NCBI GenBank assembly: GCA_037951105.1
Contig: JBAMJV010007653.1
Span: forward strand, 1 to 64,000
Direction of reading: 5' to 3'
From: Echinarachnius parma
Lineage: Eukaryota > Echinodermata > Echinoidea > Clypeasteroida > Echinarachniidae
DNA: 64,000 nt
Below, piece by piece: positions 1 through 11,612 of this stretch. The notes under the pieces are model-generated. The model was given only the letters and a program-made list of their open reading frames with translations. It made no database searches and was not told the origin of the DNA. Position 1 is the stretch's first letter. Every line of letters begins with the position of its first letter. Both the position numbers and the translations under genes were made by a program.

Positions 1-720
1 AGCTTTTATATTTCAGACATTTGCAACTCCTATCATGGGTGTAAAAATTGTATAAAATAGTGAACCTATACTCGTAACGTATTTTTAAAGGGCATAGCGA
101 GGAAAAGATTGAGCCTTGCATAATGGATCCCACGTACGTGATCCTGTATACTATAGAGCCATCGATATAGTCTAGGGCATTGGGCTCCCATGAAACTAAG
201 CAAGGGCGTCAACAACGTCTCAAAACTGGACGGGAGACATTGCGAGGAAGCGAAGCGACCGAGCGGGGGAAGTTTTGGAGGGGGTTTCCCCTCCCACAGT
301 AGGGAGCTTTTGTATTTTGGGCTTGAAATTGTGCGATTTGGTGCACACCTGAGACAGAAATTTCACGGAATATGAAGTATATAAGTATGGAACTAAACAT
401 ACATAATGTAAAAGGGATGGGGACAATCTTCACCACTTTCAAATGTGGGGGGGGGGGGGGGGGGGAGGGGGGACATGATAATATTCCAATATGATTTGCG
501 TTCAGTGCATATATGGACCGAATTGACTGAAAGATATATTTCAGATTACTTTATTTTCTGTGACGGTGGGCTATCTATAGATGAGGGTTTAATTAACTTT
601 GTTTGAGGTGTGCGCTTGAGAAATTACACTGCCCACCACATGTGAGTTCCCGCAACCAAAATGAAACTTGCAATATGATAAACTGTATGCGCGCGAAGCG
701 CGCGGCAAAAAAGAGATGTA
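1..720. repeat. Left arm of a large inverted repeat
   Basis: This segment is repeated in reverse complement at about 1510-2130. Shared landmarks, in mirrored order, are the GCGCGCGAAGCGCGCGGC hairpin (684-709 and 1540-1560), the block reading into AGGGAGCTTTTGTATTTTGG (300-365 and 1790-1865), and the block around GATCCTGTATACTATAGAGC (140-165 and 1985-2015). The match runs to about position 25, so the arm probably continues outside the window. A G tract lies at about 447-470. The left arm has about 25 extra bases near 205-230 compared with the right arm. No coding potential is seen; the short ORFs here run through the repeat on both strands. Confidence 0.85.
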
Positions 721-1509
721 AAGTCCTTTTCAAACTAGAAAACGGCTATTTTGAAGATTAATTATTGATAAATGTGTCTTTCCCCTCTTTGGCATTATAT
801 CACTAGATTTTGTTCTTCCTCATTTTCAGAATTATTGGGGGGGGGGGGGGGGGCCGAAATGATATGTTCGCCCCCCCCCCAAATATTTTCATTGGGGGGG
901 GGGGGGGGGGCGACCGCCCCCCCCCCCCCTGCCCCCCCCCCCCCCCCCCAGGATTGACGCCCCTGCTTACTTTAACATAATTGGCGCCATCTTTTCTCCC
1001 GATATGAGTGTAATGAAATAAAAAAAGACAACAAAACATGTTGTACAGCGCACCTATTATCAGTTTGAACAATCCTTCCAATATAGCGCCTTATGCAAAT
1101 TTTCAGTACCGTGCGCGAGGATCGACGCTCACCGCATTTCAGAAGACATAGAGCGCGTATAAGCCTAACAAACTTCCTAGCATGGTAAATCGTTTATCAT
1201 ACCAAGGCTTTTAGGATCTTGAATCTGCCTCCCGCTTTTATAGATAATGTTGACGCCTTCATGCAGGCTATAAAGGCGCATAGCTGCACTACGTAGTCCT
1301 AAATGTCTAGGTAAAGACAAACTTCTTTTACTAATTTCTTCACTCCAAATGCACCCGTTCCATTAATTCATGATGCATAATCTAGGCATATTGTTGATGA
1401 TCATGATTGAAGGAGCACCAGTCATCTTCTCCAGAGTCGATATCTGCATCAGTTGAGCATAGGCCTACTGAAACTAATTCAAGGGACCCGAGCATAGCTG
1501 TTTTTTGTT
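721..1509. other. Spacer of the inverted repeat with alternating G and C tracts
   Basis: Non-coding spacer between the two arms. Long homopolymers alternate in strand: G at about 836-853, C at 869-880, G at 893-910, then C from about 917 to 950. Glycine- or proline-rich ORFs across them are artefacts of the tracts. The rest is unremarkable AT-rich sequence. Confidence 0.7.
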
Positions 1510-2130
1510 TGTTTGAAAAGAACTGTAAATCTTAATTTTTGCCGCGCGCTTCGCGCGCATATTCTGAAATACTGATATATACGAAATTTATTAGACCCTC
1601 ATCTATCATGTCTATAGCACACTATCATCGGAAAATAATTTTAAATAATATATCTTTTAGTAAATTTGGTCCAGATGCGCTGAATGCAAATAAAATTGGA
1701 ATATTATGTCCCCCACATTAGAAAGGGGAGGAGATTGTCCCCCTCCTTTGTCATTAAGTATGTTTGGTTCCATAATTATATACTTTATATTACGTGAGAT
1801 TTCTGTCTTAGGTGTGCACCAAATCGCACAATTTCAGGCCCCAAAATACGAAAGCTCCCTACTGTGGGAGGGGGACACCCCCCTCCCACACCCTCCCCCC
1901 AATCGGTCGCTTCGCTTCTCCTCGCAATGTCTCCCCTCCACTTTTGCTTAGTTCCATTGGAGCTCAATGCCCTAGACTATATCGAAGGCTCTATAGTATA
2001 CAGGATCACGTGGATCCATCTCACGGGCTTAATCTTTCCTCGCTATTACCGTTTTAAAATACGTAACGAGTAGATTCACTATTTCATACCATTTTAACAT
2101 CCATGATTAAGACAATGATAAAGGACAATA
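1510..2130. repeat. Right arm of the large inverted repeat
   Basis: Reverse complement of the 1-720 arm, with a few percent divergence and one indel of about 25 bases. The homology runs from the GCGCGC hairpin at about 1540 to about 2110, past the CCTCGCTATTACC block at 2039. It is non-coding. Confidence 0.85.
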
Positions 2131-2142
2131 ATGACCATACTT

Positions 2143-2530
2143 CTACAGTGATATTTTAAACACCAATTTCAAAAATTTCAAAAAAAATTGGGAGGGGGGT
2201 GAACCCCCTCCCACACCCTCCCCAAATAAATGTAGACAAGCATACGGCGTGAGAGTATTTGAGTCTGGTGGTGTGTGTGATGAGGGAAATGATTTCTTTA
2301 ATTCAGTATTATCAAATTTCCTTCCAAGGTATGCACCAAATTGCATTATTTCAAGTAAAAATTTGCAAAAGCTCCCTACCGTGGGAGGGGGGACACAACG
2401 CCTCCAACACCCTCCCCCCCCCCCCCCCCCCCTCGGGCGCTACGCGCCCTCGGGCTTGGTCGCTCCGCTCCCTCGCAGCTGTGCCCCCCCCCCAATCACT
2501 TGACCCTCGCTACGCCACTGCAAGCCATCC
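2143..2530. repeat. Dispersed GC-rich repeat with C tract
   Basis: Contains CTCCCTACCGTGGGAGG, a C tract of about 17 (2416-2432), a GGGCGCTACGCGCCC palindrome and the end block TTGACCCTCGCTACGCCA. A related end block follows another C tract at 18771-18815, and the CTCCCTACNGTGGGAG block is shared with both arms of the 1-2130 repeat. This is therefore one repeat family with a poly-C segment. No gene is seen. Confidence 0.6.
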
Positions 2531-2532
2531 TG

Positions 2533-3275
2533 TGTATGGCAAGATTTGCACAAAAACTACTTTGATATTAACTTTTATTTTGAGCATTACCATGTTCAAA
2601 CTACAGCGATCTATGCTATCAAAACTCAGACACCCGAATCGGCTGAATGCGAAATCTTTGCGAGCGAATGGGCACGTCATGTCGGGCCTGTTGACCCGAT
2701 CAATTTCTACAGCCCAGCGGAGCGGGAAGAACGGGCGGTGAATTTAGGCCAAATCTCAATGGCATGACGACGTGAATTGAATTTCTATCGATATTTCTGA
2801 TATACTATGGTTTGGATTTTACCAAGCCCCTTTTTAATACCCATTCAACATTATGTATCAATTAGTCTAGCCAATATCTTTTCGAGTAGGGTTTCGTGTC
2901 TGGGGCCATTATGGTTCTTGATATGTATTAGGGTGTTTTTGTGGGTCTTTTGATCGTAGTGCCCTAGCTCTAAGGAACTTGTTCCACACAAGACTGACCG
3001 CTTTCAAAGAAAACGTCTCAATTTAATAAAATGAACATTTTTTTTGAGGCGGTAATTTCGTATTACATGATGATGATTAAAGTGGCCAATGGATGAACAT
3101 GATCGCTAGCTATAATCGTTGTGTTTTGTCTTGCTCTAGAATCTTGCTTTGTTTGTCACATTTGGAGACTAAAGTTGTTTGAAAAGAGTTAATAGAATAT
3201 AGGGCATGGAGGTGGCTGATATAGACTTCATTAGAAGAGTGGCTTCAAACACGGTTCAGTGTTATATAATTTACA
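2533..3275. repeat. Dispersed repeat family A, copy 1
   Basis: About 740 bp, closely similar in the same orientation to 6106-6785. The shared part runs from TGTATGGCAAGATTTGCAC through a GC-richer block (2630-2760) to TGCTCTAGAATCTTGC near 3131. The end of this copy (about 3050-3270) is also related to 7300-7490. A 73-codon ORF is open in both copies, but the differences between them change amino acids freely, so it is not judged a gene. Confidence 0.75.
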
Positions 3276-5270
3276 ATTCTATAATCATTGGTGATGATCA
3301 CCACCAATGATACGATCATCGTATTTCCTTTTATAGCACCAAAATGCAGATATCAGTATACCAGAAACAAACATTATCACTTTTACTGTTAATCTGACAA
3401 ATTCGATTGTGAAGACCTGTATAAAAAAGCGTACTAAATAAAGGGTAATCTAAATAACATGTATATAGCTTACATGATGTAATGCATCATTGATATTAGG
3501 ACAAATATGAAAATAATGAAAACAGGCCAATTTGAATATAGGTACAACTTAAGTAATATAATGACAAAATGCGCTAGAATGATTCTAAATGACTCCACTA
3601 TTGATTTGATTTGTATTTATAGAAAATATAAGCGATATATATATATATATATATGGATTATGCTGACTTTTAAAATTTAATGCGCCTTTTTTGCCTTGTG
3701 TTTGACAGGAATTCTCGATTTTGTGCTCGAAAAAAAAAAAAACATTAATGGCCAATTTAGTTTAAAGTGAGTCCTGTAAAGTGTCTAACTCCACCAAAAT
3801 TACTTGGAGCTCCCTCGTTTCTCTTCTCCGTGTTGTTTAGCTTATGGTAAGAGAAGAATAACATAGGGTTAGATTTTTCCAAATGCCTCTTTAGTATGAC
3901 GATATCTATCATTCAGCTCAAAAGCGTTAGCTAACGGTTATAAACCTCATAAACGTCCGTATTAAAAGCTGACGCATATTTTCGCTTTTTTGACTAGGAA
4001 AGCAGTGTTCCTTTTCAACAGCATTCGGACATATCCTACAATGATTTTTGTACATGATTGAAGTCTCAAATATCATTTTGGGCAATATCTGACACTTTAC
4101 AGGTGCACCTTTAATCAAATGATGATCGAGATCTACAGTAAATTTCGTGCTAATATAAGTAAACATACCTGCCGAATGTGTGTTTTTATTTTCTTTAAAG
4201 GAAAAGTTTTCAGATATTTGTTGTAGATATGTTTGGGTGATTGTTTGGGGGGGGGGGGGGGGGGGGTATAAAAAAATGCTTTTATTTCCACTACATTGGC
4301 GCATGGCCATTATGAAATATGAAAGCTCGCTGACCTGAAAAATATAACTAATGTTTAGCAAAGCTTATTGTATAACTCTCAGTTCTTGCTTGACACCCGT
4401 ATTATAGTTTGTTAAATATCTCTTAATTTGTTGTGATATAATCATAATTGTTAATAATGACCACTTGACCAATTTTGTTTTCGATATTTAGAGCCCCTGA
4501 TTTCTTTGTTTATGTACTTGCTATTTATTCAGTTTTTGAACCACGGCTAATGACTTCCATATCTGTTATGAATGCAGTATGTTTGCTATACTAAACACAC
4601 AATGAGACAAAAACAATCTTTGTTATCTCAAATCATATCAACCCACGCTACTTAAGAAGAGGGATTATCATTAGTTTGTTAATTCGCATGCACACACTAT
4701 CAAGGGAAACAGAAAAAAAAACGTTTCGCCGACTGACACCAACGATACGGAGATTGTAATTAACTTATAGCAAAGGTCATAGATTTAGTTAAACAAATTA
4801 ACTAAATTATTATAACGCCAAACAACAGGAGGTCGGGGGTTGGAAGGGGTAGGGGTAGGGGCATGATTAATTTGTTTAATAAACACGGTTGGAGTCTCTG
4901 AAAGATGGCTGACCATACGAGACACTGTGTCAGAGGGAGTGGCTTCCAACCCGGCTTGCCTGGTCCGAATAGAATCATAAGTAATGGTATACCAAGAGCG
5001 TCTTTCATATCATTAGTATTGTATTTGACAGCGCGAATTCAGGTATAATGCCTGAACGCCGACCATTCAGTTTTCCCCGCTGAATTTCTAATGCTCTTTT
5101 ATCGCGTATGTGAAATGTACACTTGACGCTCACTTGGCAACTCTAATACAGAATTGAATTAGGCTACTCCTAAACTTGCCCCACACATAATGGAAATATA
5201 TTTGTATGTATGATATAAGCAATACTTACAGAAAACAAATAACTCCTTCGGGTTCATGTCCTGTTTATAA
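3276..5270. other. No gene seen; simple repeats and a G tract
   Basis: AT-rich stretch without a convincing gene. It has an AT microsatellite (about 3638-3655), a G tract (about 4245-4266) and a purine-rich stretch (4828-4862). A minus-strand ORF of 144 codons (3927-4361) crosses the G tract. About 45 bases inside that ORF (4050-4097) recur at 33025-33066, which suggests repeat DNA. Confidence 0.5.
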
Positions 5271-5327
5271 TAGCTTCTGACCATTCTGGCAATGAGAATT
5301 AAGGGGTTTCGGAGACGAGCACCGCTA

Positions 5328-5404
5328 GGGTTTTCTATAGCTCAGTTGGAAGAGCACCGGTCTAGCAATCCGGAGGTCTCGGGTTCAAATTCCGTTGGAA
5401 TCCC
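5328..5404 (+). tRNA. tRNA-like sequence (Ala-AGC type), probable SINE head or pseudo-tRNA
   Basis: An A-box-like TAGCTCAGTTGG, an anticodon-type arm CCGGT-CTAGCAA-TCCGG (anticodon AGC in the loop) and a B box GGTTCAAATTC are in the right order. The acceptor stem does not pair properly: the 3' side reads TGGAATCCC but the 5' side has drifted to GGGTTTTCTA. A second copy lies 286 bp downstream with the same 5' flank. This fits a tRNA-derived SINE or a duplicated tRNA pseudogene better than a functional tRNA. Confidence 0.55.
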
Positions 5405-5611
5405 ATTTTCTTTGCCTTCTTCTAATCACAATATATTCTTGGTCAGTTTCTTTATGTTTGAATTAATTATTACAAAAAGCTGTATCGCTTCGACGATCCC
5501 TCGCATTTATCCCCAAGTTGATTTGTATCCTTCGGGGTTATGTCATAATTGATAATAGTTTCTGACCATTCTGGCAATGATAATTAAGGGGTTTCGGGTA
5601 CGAGCACCGTC

Positions 5612-5689
5612 TAGCGTTTATATAGCTCAGTCGGAAGAGCACCGGTCTAGCAATCCGGAGGTCTCGGGTTCAAATCCCGTTGGAATCCC
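5612..5689 (+). tRNA. Second tRNA-like copy (Ala-AGC type)
   Basis: Same layout as the copy at 5328: TAGCTCAGTCGG A box, AGC anticodon loop, and GGTTCAAATCC B box with a better T stem than copy 1. The 5' acceptor side does not match the 3' TGGAATCCC. About 50 bases upstream (TTCTGGCAATGA to the GAGCACCG block) are shared with copy 1, so a unit of about 286 bp was duplicated. RNA polymerase III promoter boxes are present, but a mature tRNA is unlikely. Confidence 0.55.
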
Positions 5690-5763
5690 ATTTTCTTTTA
5701 AAGCCCAAAATCAGTTTCGGGAAAGTAGCCGAATACATCTATATTGATCATTATTGTTGAATA

Positions 5764-5850
5764 TAATGAAATAGGGCTTGTGTGGTAAAATCCGAACCTA
5801 AACATCGTTAAATACAGAAATATCGGAAGAAAACCACGTGGTCGTAATAC
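5764..5850. repeat. Inverted copy of a family A segment
   Basis: GGGCTTGTGTGGTAAAATCC (5774-5793) and the following TATCGG block are the reverse complement of the segment at about 6360-6415 (also at about 2783-2830). This forms a small inverted repeat in front of family A copy 2. Confidence 0.5.
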
Positions 5851-6105
5851 ACATAGTGTATGGGCGACATATCTATCTCATTGAAATAGATATATAATTT
5901 TGCAAATATATCAATAAGTAGGCGGTTTCTTGGTAAAATGTTGAAGATCCTATAGTAGTATAATTATATTCTTTCACATTATTAGTAATACGAACTTCCA
6001 TTTCATTTTTTTGAGAGGGGGGCGTTTCCAAAACTGGCCTTTACCTTTAACATGTTTAATTACAATATATTTCTGGTCAGTTTCTGTATAATGTTTAACA
6101 TCCTT

Positions 6106-6785
6106 TGTATGGCAAGATTTGCACAAAAACTACTTTGATATTAAATTTTATTTCGAGCATTACCATGTTCAAACTACAGGGATCTATGCAATCAAAACTC
6201 AGACACCCGAATCGGCTGAATGCGAAATCTTTGCGAGCGAATGGGCACGTCATTTCGGGCCTGTTGACCCGATCAATTTCTATAGCCCATCGGAGCGGGA
6301 CGAACGGGCGGTGAATTTAGGCCAAATCTTAATGGCATGCTGACGACGTGAATTGAATTTCTATCGATATTTCTGATATACTATGGTTTGGATTTTACCA
6401 CACAAGCCCCTTTTTAATACCCATTCAACATTATTTATCAATTAGTCTATTCAATATCTTTTCGAGTATGGTTTCGTGTCTAGGGCCATTATGGTTCTTG
6501 ATATGTATTAGGGTGTTTTTTTGTGGGTATTTTGATCGTAGTGCCCTAGTTCTAAGGAAATTGTTCCACACAAGACTGACCTTAAAAGAAAAGGTCTCAA
6601 TTTAATCAAATGAACAGTATTTTGAGGCGGTAATTTCGTACTATATGATGATGACTTAAATTGGCCAATTGATGAACATGATCGCTAACTATAATCGTTG
6701 TGTTTTTTTCTTTCTCTAGAATCTTGCTTTGTCTGTCACATTTGGAGAATAAAGTTGTTTGATAAGAGGTAATAGAATCTAGGGC
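6106..6785. repeat. Dispersed repeat family A, copy 2
   Basis: Close copy of 2533-3220 in the same orientation. Homology stops at about 6785, just after AATAGAATCTAGGGCA. The matching 3' part then appears again at about 7300-7490. The sequence between (6790-7290) resembles part of the inverted copies at 9379-10334 and 15678-16634, so it may be an insertion. Confidence 0.75.
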
Positions 6786-7299
6786 AGTTTTCAACCAACC
6801 ACTTTCATATTTGGAACAACATGTCAACCAGGTCAAGCTCGACAAGTTACAACCACACAATTTTGTTCAAGGTCAACATACTAGGGCACTATTCACGATA
6901 ATATGATTAAAAACATAGAAAATGTTATAATGTAGTAATTTTTTGAGCTGTTTTCGCCAAATAAAATGGACTGTTATCAAGCAGGCAAATCTAACCTTGT
7001 TAACATTATGATGTAATATTACACATTCTGGAACATAGATCATGACATTTATGTGGAATTTGATGAGTTTAGAGGCCCATTAGGTCCGCAAAGTCATTGT
7101 GGAGTTGACCTTCACACTACTAATCAGACACATTACAGTATACATAATATGTATGTATTCAATTTCTAAAATTTTACCCTATAAAATTGAATTTTTTTTA
7201 CATCAAAATTTGTGTAGACATCATGAGAAACCCCATTTGCAGATCGTAATCACAAACATATCATTTAAATCGAAAAAAAACAATTATTAGAAGGGCGGT

Positions 7300-7490
7300 T
7301 ATTTCTTACTATACTTGATGATTATTCACCATCTGATCGTTTGTTTGTCCTTGCTCTAGAATCTTGCCTTGTTTGTCACGTTTTGAGAGTGAAGTACTTT
7401 GATAAGAGGTGATAGATTCTAGGGCATGGATATGGCTGACCTCGATTTCATCAGAGGAGTGGCTTCAGACACGGCCCGGTTTTATTCACA
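7300..7490. repeat. Partial family A copy 3
   Basis: Runs from GGGCGGTTATTTC through TTGCTCTAGAATCTTGCC to GGCTTCAGACACGG. It matches the last 200 bases of copy 1 with moderate divergence. No coding sequence is seen. Confidence 0.6.
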
Positions 7491-9378
7491 ATACAATTGT
7501 TTGAAGGTGATCTGTAAAATTTAAGTTAATGGATTCATAGCGATACGTATTTTGTTTAATTTATCTTTCCAACCACTCGTCTACATCAAATGACTTCTTT
7601 ACACACCCGTTTCACGCCACTCTTCATGCTACTTGAATTTAAAATGCAGATATCAGTACGTCAAAACAACTAACAAACTATCTCGTTGTTATCTTAAAAT
7701 GATATCAATCATCTTTCTCAAAAAGGTATGATATTGGTTTATTAAAAGGTCGTGGTCTAAACTATCGAGAAAACGATACTAGATATTCACAAATCACGCG
7801 ATTTTAAAAGTTCACATTCGCAAATTCCCCGCAATACTTTCTTGTCAGAATATGATGCTGACGGTACAGGTTCGAGCCCTTTCTGCGTGATTGAACATGT
7901 TCAAATAATTATTTCTGATTTTGGGATATCTATACTAACCTGAAAGAGCGCTTAAACGGACTTAGTAACATTGTCCAAATCCTCAAAATAATCCTTCACA
8001 TTTCCCTTTCGTTACAAAGATATGTACGATCGAAGTATTCAGATAATAAAAAAAACTCTCATGGAGTTTTGAAACCGTGTACAAAGTGAGTGCAGTGAGT
8101 TAGTGAATATCACTTTGCATTTCGTTCATTACCAATTACTTGGCCATACAATGTCCATTTGACTTGAAATTTTCACACAATACCCTGTGGACATATGAGA
8201 TAACAACAATATACATTGCATCAACACTTCATCTCTTTTTGCACATGTCAACGAAGTTACTAGATCCCTTTAATTGGTTTTGTAAGACATTTCATAATGG
8301 CTCACCAACTTTTAGCGACATCCTCTTTTTCGATAATGATGGTATGCCAAAAAAACACGTTGTTCAGAGGAAATTTTCGTGAACGTTTTTGTAAAGTAAT
8401 TTTGGTAATTTAACTTAACGACATTTCATCAAGTACGTTAATTATAGGGGTTTCCCGTTCAAACTAGACAACTTATCATTCAAATTAAAACGAATTTTCG
8501 GCGCGTTCTGTTCTCCATATTATTTGTTGTACTTGAAGAACATTACATTTTGTTAATTATAGGCATTCCTTTTTTTATACTCCACCATGTTCAAATGATT
8601 TGTTATCAACCAATTTGACATTGCACAATGGTCATTCAATTTAGCGCCAGGAAACCGGAACGAGAAGTGTGTAACACATTCAGCATTCAAATATTGTTAA
8701 TATATACACCAGTAATCGTATTAAGCATTCAATCTTGTTTAATATGAAATGACACTAAGATTATTTTTTCTGTAACGGCTGTTTTAAAGGCCTTAATTAA
8801 TGACATAAGGCCGTCATTTGTATTATTGTTTTTTATTTATAAATTTCGGGCATGGTGAAGTTATAATTATAAGTTTGTAATGTTATGGTGCATATATGGT
8901 TACTAATATTCAGTTTGACCAGAACTACTCTTTTTTACCAACACTCAACTATCGCTTTACGTAGTAATAAGTTGAATACAATCCAGATACAAAAGAGAAA
9001 AAATAAGCATGAAAAAGCTCAGCGAGTTAATAAGTACACTACTCGGTTATGCAAGTATAATGAATCAAATAAAAACCCAAACAACATGCAAATGTAAATG
9101 GTGAAGAAAATATAGACATATAATTATAACGGAACATGCTCCTTTTTTGACAAGAAATGAGGATCGCGTGCTGGAAAATTTTAATTAAATGAAACTTTTA
9201 GTTAATCAATTGATGATCCCAAATGTCAGTCAATTTCGGTTCTAGGACTATAGTCCGTGGGCCAGAGGGGTCTACCGGGGACCCCCCCCCCCCCCCCCCC
9301 CTATGATCCTCCGACTTGGGTGTCATTTTGTCCATTGATATGTCTAATGTTAGAAACAAAATGTTAACAAGAAAAAAA
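7491..9378. other. Repeat relics, no gene seen
   Basis: AT-rich. At 8048-8277 lies a reverse-orientation copy of a dispersed repeat also found at about 29645-29840 and 40728-40905, with its end at GATCCCTTTAA (about 8264-8274). A C tract lies at about 9283-9301. No ORF here has recognisable similarity. Confidence 0.55.
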
Positions 9379-10334
9379 CTCATATACACTATGTTTTTTT
9401 ACTACTTTTTTGGATGTATGTAAAAATAGCACTTTTTCATTTTTTGCTGCATTTCTTAGGGTTGGTGAAAATTGAGATTGCGTCAAGTGCTCTCATTTGA
9501 TAATGGCTAGGTCTTTATCAACTAAATTGTGCTGATACATATGTTTATATATGCCTAAGACACAGAAAAAGTTTCATGGTCAAAGTTGATTAGCTTCATA
9601 TAATTATGACGTCATCAAATTTGCATATGAAAAATCATGGGAATTTCCGTAAACAAAACGGTCAAAAAAACAATGTTCATTAGTATAGTTAATTTGTTTC
9701 ACCATGAGAATGATGATAATGAGCTTAAACTTATTATGTGTATTTCTGAAAGTATATTCAAATCAGAAATGCTATTATCCTTTGAATATAATGTACAAAA
9801 ATGACATTTTTTATTACCTAATCACCATGTGTCATATGCAAGTGAAAGGCATAATGATGGCCATTTTGTGTAGTGCACAAATCGGTACATATTGCTCCCT
9901 CTTTAATTTCTTTATTTTAGAACCAATCGCTCTCATATTTGGCACACATGTAGAACTAGTAGGGCTATTCTGTTTGCAATAAGTAGAATTTCAAAAGGTC
10001 ATCATATGAGGGCGCTATTTACTAAAATTTGATAAAAACATACAAAATCCTATATATTCTGATAAAAATGTAATTTTTTCTCTATCTGTTTGATTTGTAT
10101 AGACATCTTGACATTTTGTTTGCATTATTATGCAATCTACTTTCCCTACATTGAAATTTAAGACTGCTGTGTTGTATCTTGTATATTTTAGTGTCTAAAT
10201 TATTTATAACTCAGACTGAATTGTACCTTAAAAGTGGAATGGGGATTACATTGCGCTACATACAAACAATTTCAGATTATTCACTTAGTAGTAACCCTAT
10301 GTATCTAGTCCTGAGTGAGATTTTCGATAGCATG
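9379..10334. repeat. 956-bp repeat, left member of an inverted pair
   Basis: Starts CTCATATACACTATG and ends CGATAGCATG. The reverse complement lies at 15678-16634 with about 90 percent identity by eye. The pair faces inward around 5.3 kb that holds a Tc1 element and a LINE relic. Short ORFs inside each copy are mirror images of one another and are not genes. No target-site duplication was recognised. Confidence 0.85.
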
Positions 10335-10393
10335 TAAGACAAAATGTTTTGGGAAAATTCTGGTCAGAAACTTGTTTTTCAATATTTGAATTA

Positions 10394-11612
10394 TTCCCTC
10401 CCGTGCCAAAAGTATTGCAACATAGACACATTCATTACACAGGAGGCAACGTATGACATGATAATACGTGCTGTCTTAATTAAGTTGTAGTAAATGATTT
10501 AAGTTGTTATTATCAGGCACGATTCAGTAACATGTCAAGAATCATTTATCATGTCAATTTTATGAAGTTCTAGTATTTTGTTTGGTACCCGCGCATTCTG
10601 AAAATGACGCGCATCCTCCTTGGTAGAGTCCCGTATAGACCATGCAGTCTTTTTTTGGGTGATGCTGTCCCAGACACTGAAGATAGAGCCGACCAAACCC
10701 TCCCTGGTGGTTTCTCCGTCCTTGGTGAGGGCTCTCTTGATGGCATCTCACAGATTCTCTATCGGGTTAGCATCTGGTCATTGTTCTGGCCACTGCACCC
10801 TGTTAACGCTTTTTTCGTCATACCATTGGTCCATCTGGACAGACCTGTGGGCCGGTGTGTTGTCATCCTGGAAAATGATTGGTGTTGCGCGTCGCCAAAG
10901 ATGTAACCAATTGATGGAAACACGTGAGAGTCCAGAATCTCCCGATATTTTTGCGTTATCCATGTTCCTGTACACGACAACAAGATCGCCGACTCCCTCC
11001 ATAGATGCAGACACCCCCAAACCATGACTGAAACTGCATTCCTTTAGTGTAGATCATGTTGCTTTGGTCGTATGAGGTGTCGGATTCACGCCAGACTCTT
11101 ACTCTTCCGTCGTTGGTAGAAAGGCAAAATCTACTCTCGTCGGAAAAGACCGGACGTGACTCCAATTGTCCTACACCGTCCAATCCCTCACTCTGGAGGA
11201 CCACCTGATGCGCCTCTGGCGATTGACACGAGATATGATAATCTTCCTCCTGGAAATGCGGGCATGAGGATTGTTGCTAGTCAAAATTGTCCCTTTCCCT
11301 ATGGCGTGTACACACTCTGTACACCGTTTGACGGCATACCTGAAAGTGTTCAGCAATATGAGCCACCGAAACCCCCTCCTCCATCAGGGCGACGATTTGC
11401 CGGAGTTGCACGTTAGATTACCCGGATGTCTTGACCATGGTTTGTTCATGAGGGCCTTGAATGAGAAAGTGAATAATGTGCACCTTCCATTTATACCGAA
11501 ATGTCGGTAATTATTCAATTATTTAGTACAAAACACCGCTACAACATAGATAAGTAATTTACCAAAAATGTAACGAATTTCACCATGTTGCAATACTTAT
11601 GGCAAGGAAGGG
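10394..11612 (-). mobile_element. Tc1/mariner-type DNA transposon, degraded
   Basis: About 1.2 kb with terminal inverted repeats. The left end reads CCCTCCCGTGCCAAAAGTAT (10396) followed by TGCAACAT. The right end, reverse-complemented, reads CCCTTCCTTGCCATAAGTAT followed by TGCAACAT. TA follows the right end (11613) and TA precedes the left end, as expected for this superfamily. One broken transposase gene is inside on the minus strand. Confidence 0.85.
10535..11440 (-). pseudogene. Tc1-like transposase, frameshifted
   Basis: Would cut and paste its own element by DDE/DDD chemistry. Read on the minus strand, an N-terminal helix-turn-helix (VSVAHIAEHFQVCRQTVYR, about 11340-11400) precedes the DWTV block, FSDESRFCL (first acidic residue, about 11120), FQDDNTPAH (second acidic residue, about 10870) and an NPIENL-type block read as DPIENL (about 10750-10770, third acidic residue). 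The C-terminus ends at 10535. The pieces lie in different frames and have in-frame stops, for example directly after the PIENL block, so the gene is dead. About 300 codons in total is normal for Tc1 transposases. Confidence 0.85.

Noticed and set aside
2546..2767. ORF of 73 codons kept open in two places (also 6119-6343)
   Set aside because: Both lie in the same DNA repeat, and most differences between them alter the amino acid. No domain is seen, so conservation is at DNA level only.
3927..4361. 144-codon minus ORF
   Set aside because: It runs through a G tract read as polyproline and includes a 45-base piece repeated at 33.0 kb. No domain.
5328..5689. Two functional tRNA-Ala genes
   Set aside because: A and B boxes and the anticodon loop are present, but the acceptor stems do not pair.
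10604..11027. Plus-strand ORFs of 100-135 codons
   Set aside because: They lie antisense to the Tc1 transposase relic, whose conserved motifs are on the minus strand.
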